The notes beneath the pieces are model-generated. The model was not told where the DNA came from. It made no database searches and was given only the letters and a program-made list of their open reading frames with translations. A program made the translations under genes and the position numbers. A stretch of 8,570 bases of DNA, taken from the NCBI GenBank assembly GCA_023435985.1, contig JAEZKY010000249.1, forward strand, positions 1-8,570. The letters run 5' to 3'. Source of the DNA: Bacillota bacterium. GTDB taxonomy: Bacteria; Bacillota; Clostridia; Clostridiales; Clostridiaceae. Positions 5,449-8,570 of the stretch are shown in pieces. The first letter of the stretch is position 1; the number at the start of each line of letters is the position of its first letter.

Positions 5449-6690
5449 ATGGAGAATGAAAAATTTTTATTAGATGAAGCAAGTAGATGTTTATTGTGTA
5501 AAAATCCAAAATGTAAGGCGAATTGCCCTATTAGCACTCCTATACCAGAAATTATAAATCTTTATAAAGAAGGAAAAATTGAGGAAGCTGGAGAAATATT
5601 ATTTAACAATAATCCGCTTTCAGTAGTTTGTTCATTAGTATGCCCTCATGAAGATCAATGTAAAGGAAGTTGTGTAAGAGGAATTAAAGGAGAACCAATA
5701 AGGTTTCATGACATAGAGGATGAGATATCAAGAAAATACATAAAGGAAACTCATTTTGAAAATGTAGAAAAAGATAAAGACAGAATTGCAATAATTGGTG
5801 GAGGGCCAGCAGGAATAACTATTGCATTCATTTTAGCAAGGAAAGGGTATGACATTACTATATTTGATGCTCATGGTCAAATTGGCGGGGTGCTTAGATA
5901 TGGTATACCAGAATATAGATTGCCTAAAAATTTAATAGATACAATAGAAGAAAGACTTATTGAGCTTGGTGTTAAAATTAGACCTAATACACTTATTGGG
6001 CCAGTTGTTACATTAGATAGATTATTTGAAGATGGCTATAAAGCTGCATTTATTGGAACGGGAGTATGGAATCCTAAAACATTAGATGTCAAGGGAGAAA
6101 CTCTTGGAAATGTACATTATGCTATAGATTACTTAAAATCACCAGAATTTTATAGATTAGGAGATAATGTAGCTGTAATAGGAGCTGGAAATGTGGCTAT
6201 GGATGCTGCTAGAAGTGCCAAAAGATATGGTGCTAAAAATGTGACTATACTTTATAGAAAAGGCTTTGAGGAAATGCCTGCTACAAAACAGGAAATAAGA
6301 GAAGCAAAGGAAGATGGTATTAAATTTGAACTATTTAGAGCGCCAATTGAAATAAAAGAAAATGGAGTAAAATTAGCTGTTACGGAAAATGTAACTGATT
6401 CAGATGGAAAAGTTAAGACAAGAATAATAGAAGGCAAGGAAGAATTTTTTGATTGTGATTCAGTAGTTATTGCAGTAAGTCAAAATCCTAGAGCCAATAT
6501 AGTATCTAATACAACAGAGTTAAATACTAATAAGTGGGGATTGTTAATTACTGATGATAAAGGAAATACAACTAAAAAAGGAACATTTGCATCTGGAGAT
6601 GTAGTTACTGGAGCAAAAACAGTGGTGGAAGCAGTAGTTCAAGCAAAGATAGTTGCAGAAACAATTGAAGAATATTGTAAAAGTAATTAG
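5449..6690 (+). CDS. GltD-like FeS/FAD NAD(P)-dependent oxidoreductase, stand-alone
   Basis: This 413-residue flavoprotein resembles the glutamate synthase small subunit. The N-terminal domain (about 1-100) has eight Cys in the family pattern for two [4Fe-4S] clusters: C14, C17, C22 and C26, then C61, C65, C71 and C75. Residues 112-145 form the FAD Rossmann motif (IIGGGPAGIT). GIPEYRLPK (152-160) is a hallmark of the family. VIGAGNVAMD (243-252) is the NAD(P)-binding motif, and FASGDVVTGA (380-389) closes the FAD site. No glutamate synthase large subunit or other partner is adjacent, and the gene has its own promoter. It is therefore more likely a ferredoxin-linked or general NAD(P)H electron-transfer enzyme than part of glutamate synthase. 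From memory, a stand-alone GltD-like protein of C. acetobutylicum was shown to be a ferredoxin-NADP+ reductase; orthology is untested. ATG 5449 follows AAAGGAG (5432-5438) by 10 nt; the in-frame ATG 5428 precedes that site and is rejected. Confidence 0.88.
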   Translation: MENEKFLLDEASRCLLCKNPKCKANCPISTPIPEIINLYKEGKIEEAGEILFNNNPLSVVCSLVCPHEDQCKGSCVRGIKGEPIRFHDIEDEISRKYIKETHFENVEKDKDRIAIIGGGPAGITIAFILARKGYDITIFDAHGQIGGVLRYGIPEYRLPKNLIDTIEERLIELGVKIRPNTLIGPVVTLDRLFEDGYKAAFIGTGVWNPKTLDVKGETLGNVHYAIDYLKSPEFYRLGDNVAVIGAGNVAMDAARSAKRYGAKNVTILYRKGFEEMPATKQEIREAKEDGIKFELFRAPIEIKENGVKLAVTENVTDSDGKVKTRIIEGKEEFFDCDSVVIAVSQNPRANIVSNTTELNTNKWGLLITDDKGNTTKKGTFASGDVVTGAKTVVEAVVQAKIVAETIEEYCKSN

Positions 6691-6784
6691 AATTAAAATT
6701 TTATGTAATACTAAAAAATAGTTTGAATTAGAGAAATAATATAATATTAATTAAGGTAAATATTTTTATATATCTGAGTTATTA

Positions 6785-6793
6785 TGGTAAAAT
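6785..6793 (+). promoter_or_regulatory. Possible extended -10 promoter of the lacI-family gene
   Basis: TGG-TAAAAT (6785-6793) has the TGn extension that can replace a strong -35; the -35 position shows only TTTATA (6765-6770). The predicted start would leave about 28 nt of leader. No palindrome like those before uxaB is present in 6691-6827, so direct autorepression is not evident. I also see no clear terminator for the preceding gene in this gap, so read-through is possible. Confidence 0.3.
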
Positions 6794-6827
6794 ATATTTA
6801 TACAATATAGTAGGGGAGTACAAAGAG

Positions 6828-7826
6828 ATGAGTGTAACAATAAAAGATATAGCAAAAATAGCAAATGTTTCACATACAACAGTATCGCGAGCGCTTAATA
6901 ACAGCCCATATATAAATGAAGATACTAAAATTAAAATTAAGGCTTTGGCAAAGGAATTGAATTATGTGCCAAATTACAATGCAAAAAGTCTGGTTTTATT
7001 AAAGTCGTATGTTATAGGAGTTTTCTTTTCATCAATAGGAAATGGTACATCTGATACATTTTTTCATGAAATTGTTAAAGGAATTAGTAAAGTAATGGAT
7101 AAAGAATATAATTTAGTTATTAGAGGAATTGATGATTATGCTAATTCACATCCAATTGATAATAAAAATTTTGATGGGATAATAGTAGTAAGCCAAAGAA
7201 AAGATGATGATAAATTCATTGAAAACATTGTTGAAAAAAGCATACCTACTGTAGTTATAAACAGATACATAGAAAATAATCAATTAGTAAATATTATGTC
7301 TAATGATACAAAAGGATCATATGATGCAGTTACTTATTTCATAGAAAATAATCATCAAAAGATTGCCTTAATTGAAGGAAATAAGGAATTTGAATCTAGT
7401 GAATACAGAAGAAAAGGATATATAAAGGCGCTAGAGGATCAGAAAATTTCAATTAGAGATGAATACATTATGAGTGGCAGGTATGATATGAAAAGCGGGT
7501 ATATCAACATGAAGAAGCTGCTAGAATTAAAAGATAGGCCGACTGCTGTATTTTGTTCTAATGATGATATTGCAGTGGGAGCTATGAAAGCTATAGCAGA
7601 AGAAGGACTAAGTGTTCCTAATGATATATCTATTATAGGATTTGATGATAGTAACTTTTGTAATTATGTTACCCCAACATTGTCAAGCGTTAAAAAAGAT
7701 TCATTAACAATGAGTGAGTATGGCGGTATAAATTTATTAAATTTAATAAATAATAAAGAAGTAAATAAGACTAAGGTATATATTGAATCTAAGCTCGTTA
7801 TAAGGAATTCCGTTAAAAAATTATAA
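6828..7826 (+). CDS. LacI-family transcriptional regulator, probable hexuronate repressor
   Basis: The 332-residue protein is a complete LacI-family regulator. Residues 3-48 form the helix-turn-helix domain (TIKDIAKIANVSHTTVSRAL), with the recognition helix in SHTTVSRALN (15-24). Residues about 49-56 are the hinge helix that inserts into the minor groove at a central CG step. Residues about 60-332 are the periplasmic-binding-protein-like effector domain, with typical segments IGVFF, DGIIVVSQ, CSNDDIAVGAMKA and IIGFDDS. The length is near that of B. subtilis ExuR, a LacI-family repressor of hexuronate genes. The next gene is uxaB, and three CG-centred palindromes surround the uxaB promoter, so this protein probably represses uxaB and is released by a hexuronate pathway intermediate; this is inference. 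AGGGGAG (6812-6818) lies 9 nt before ATG. The family is certain, while the ligand and the names ExuR or UxaR are not proven. Confidence 0.92.
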   Translation: MSVTIKDIAKIANVSHTTVSRALNNSPYINEDTKIKIKALAKELNYVPNYNAKSLVLLKSYVIGVFFSSIGNGTSDTFFHEIVKGISKVMDKEYNLVIRGIDDYANSHPIDNKNFDGIIVVSQRKDDDKFIENIVEKSIPTVVINRYIENNQLVNIMSNDTKGSYDAVTYFIENNHQKIALIEGNKEFESSEYRRKGYIKALEDQKISIRDEYIMSGRYDMKSGYINMKKLLELKDRPTAVFCSNDDIAVGAMKAIAEEGLSVPNDISIIGFDDSNFCNYVTPTLSSVKKDSLTMSEYGGINLLNLINNKEVNKTKVYIESKLVIRNSVKKL

Positions 7827-7833
7827 AGAGATC

Positions 7834-7873
7834 CTTACAATAATTAGCTATTTTATTAGCTAATTATTGTAAG
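7834..7873 (+). terminator. Perfect 17-bp hairpin after the lacI-family gene
   Basis: CTTACAATAATTAGCTA (7834-7850) and its exact complement TAGCTAATTATTGTAAG (7857-7873) enclose a 6-nt loop TTTTAT, 7 bp after the stop codon. The position suggests transcript termination or 3' protection. However, no T-run follows on either strand, so it is not a canonical Rho-independent terminator. Confidence 0.5.
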
Positions 7874-7876
7874 TAA

Positions 7877-7893
7877 TTGTTAAACGTTAACAA
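7877..7893. promoter_or_regulatory. Operator O1 upstream of the uxaB promoter
   Basis: TTGTTAA-ACG-TTAACAA is a 17-bp inverted repeat with perfect 7-bp arms, ending 7 bp before the uxaB -35. Its right half, CGTTAACA, is identical to that of O2; the left half carries one extra base. It also matches most of the catabolite-responsive element consensus TGWAARCGYTWNCA, so CcpA is an alternative binder. Confidence 0.6.
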
Positions 7894-7900
7894 AAAAGTA

Positions 7901-7929
7901 TTGCATTATTAAATTATAAGGAATATAAT
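7901..7929 (+). promoter_or_regulatory. Sigma-A promoter of uxaB
   Basis: TTGCAT (7901-7906) and a perfect TATAAT (7924-7929) are separated by 17 bp. The predicted start near 7936 leaves a leader of about 200 nt containing operators O2 and O3. The promoter is bracketed by O1 upstream and O2/O3 downstream. Confidence 0.7.
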
Positions 7930-7959
7930 ATACGTAATAAATATATAATTCGGACATTG

Positions 7960-7974
7960 TTGTTCACGTTAACA
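7960..7974. promoter_or_regulatory. Operator O2 downstream of the uxaB promoter
   Basis: TTGTTCACGTTAACA contains the near-symmetric LacI-type box TGTTCACGTTAACA with a central CG (7967-7968). It is centred about 32 bp after the predicted start point, where a bound repressor would block elongation or promoter escape. It is the exact reverse complement of O3. Confidence 0.65.
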
Positions 7975-7992
7975 TTTTTTTATAACAACATT

Positions 7993-8007
7993 TGTTAACG
8001 TGAACAA
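7993..8007. promoter_or_regulatory. Operator O3 downstream of the uxaB promoter
   Basis: TGTTAACGTGAACAA is the exact reverse complement of O2. Their centres are 32 bp apart, close to three helical turns, so two dimers would sit on the same face of the DNA. In RNA the pair could fold into a 15-bp stem with an 18-nt loop in the uxaB leader. Confidence 0.65.
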
Positions 8008-8065
8008 AAGTCTCCGCATTGTTATTTAATTTTTAGTTATTATTAAATCAGGTAATCAAATAATT

Positions 8066-8095
8066 ACTTAATATATAGTTTAAATATTATTAAGT
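8066..8095 (+). repeat. Inverted repeat in the uxaB leader
   Basis: ACTTAATA (8066-8073) and TATTAAGT (8088-8095) form an 8-bp stem with a 14-nt AT-rich loop, about 30 nt before the ribosome binding site. It is a weak, AT-only structure of uncertain meaning. A smaller repeat, GTAAT/ATTAC, precedes and abuts it. Confidence 0.3.
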
Positions 8096-8139
8096 GAGTT
8101 TTGATAATATATTAAAGATTAGGTTTGGAGGAGAAAGGA

Positions 8140-8570
8140 ATGAAACTAAACAAATCATTATTCAAAGAGTTCAAGACTTATCCAGAAAAAGTTTTACAAT
8201 TTGGAGAAGGTAACTTTCTAAGAGCCTTTGTTGATTGGCAAATAGACAAGATGAATGATGAAGCAGATTTTAATGGAAGTGTAGTGGTAGTTCAACCATT
8301 AGAAGCTGGATTAATTGACAAATTGAATGATCAAGACGGCTTATACACATTATATCTTCAAGGAATGCAAAATGGTGAAGCTTCAAAAACTCATAAAGTA
8401 ATAAATAGTATAAGCAGAGGGATTAACCCATATGTAAACTATAATGAATATTTAAAGGTTGGAGAAAATCCAGAATTAAGATTCATAGTATCAAATACTA
8501 CAGAAGCAGGAATAGCTTTTGAAGAAAACGATAAACTTGAAGGTGGATGCCAAAAGAGCTATCCAGGTAA
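8140..8570 (+). CDS. uxaB: Tagaturonate reductase, N-terminal part (cut by window end)
   Basis: The first 143 codons of an NAD-dependent mannitol-dehydrogenase-family enzyme are present. It interconverts D-tagaturonate and D-altronate in galacturonate breakdown. FGEGNFLRAFVDWQID (21-36), VVVVQPLEAG (48-57), DQDGLYTLYLQG (64-75) and FIVSNTTEAGI (115-125) match E. coli UxaB closely, and the first of these contains the nucleotide-binding start of the fold. Full-length members have about 480 residues, so roughly two thirds lies outside the window. ATG 8140 follows GGAGGAG (8127-8133) by 6 nt, the strongest ribosome binding site in the window. The gene has its own promoter and operators, and is probably the first of a hexuronate operon that continues to the right. 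The dehydratase UxaA and isomerase UxaC would be expected neighbours but cannot be seen. Confidence 0.92.
   Translation, partial: MKLNKSLFKEFKTYPEKVLQFGEGNFLRAFVDWQIDKMNDEADFNGSVVVVQPLEAGLIDKLNDQDGLYTLYLQGMQNGEASKTHKVINSISRGINPYVNYNEYLKVGENPELRFIVSNTTEAGIAFEENDKLEGGCQKSYPG

Overview
The window is AT-rich throughout. Its promoters, AGGAG-type ribosome binding sites, codon use and gene content (SigI/RsgI pair, YitJ-type methionine enzyme, stand-alone GltD-like flavoprotein) point to a Firmicute, most likely a Clostridium close to the solvent-forming species. All recognisable genes lie on the + strand. None is disrupted; the first and last are cut by the window edges.

Layout: (1) 1-154, tail of an unidentified protein ending in a Gly/Asn-rich stretch with two Cys. 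(2) 234-337, an apparently self-contained small RNA gene: sigma-A promoter with 17-bp spacing, about 70 nt of transcript, and an 11-bp GC-rich terminator stem. (3) 338-791, about 450 bp of very AT-rich non-coding DNA. (4) 792-2587, sigI and rsgI, an alternative sigma factor and its membrane-bound anti-sigma factor, closed by tandem hairpins. (5) 2816-5170, a two-gene operon: a fused homocysteine S-methyltransferase/methylenetetrahydrofolate reductase, then a histidine phosphatase, closed by a strong hairpin at 5328-5370. (6) 5449-6690, a GltD-like FeS/FAD/NAD(P) oxidoreductase alone in its transcription unit, with a 13-bp palindrome at its predicted start point. (7) 6828-7826, a LacI-family repressor, followed by a 17-bp perfect hairpin. 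(8) 7877-8570, the control region and first 143 codons of uxaB (tagaturonate reductase, galacturonate catabolism).

The genes form independent modules: envelope stress sensing (sigI-rsgI), one-carbon/methionine metabolism, electron transfer, and hexuronate use. The best-defined regulatory structure is at the lacI-uxaB junction. A sigma-A promoter with 17-bp spacing is flanked by three LacI-type palindromes: one just upstream of the -35, and two downstream that are exact reverse complements of each other, about three helical turns apart. This suggests hexuronate-responsive repression by the adjacent LacI protein, possibly with DNA looping or with CcpA input.

I see no mobile element, CRISPR array, tRNA or rRNA. 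The least explained items are the small RNA candidate near the left end and the operator array. I do not see convincing evidence for a wholly new multi-gene system.
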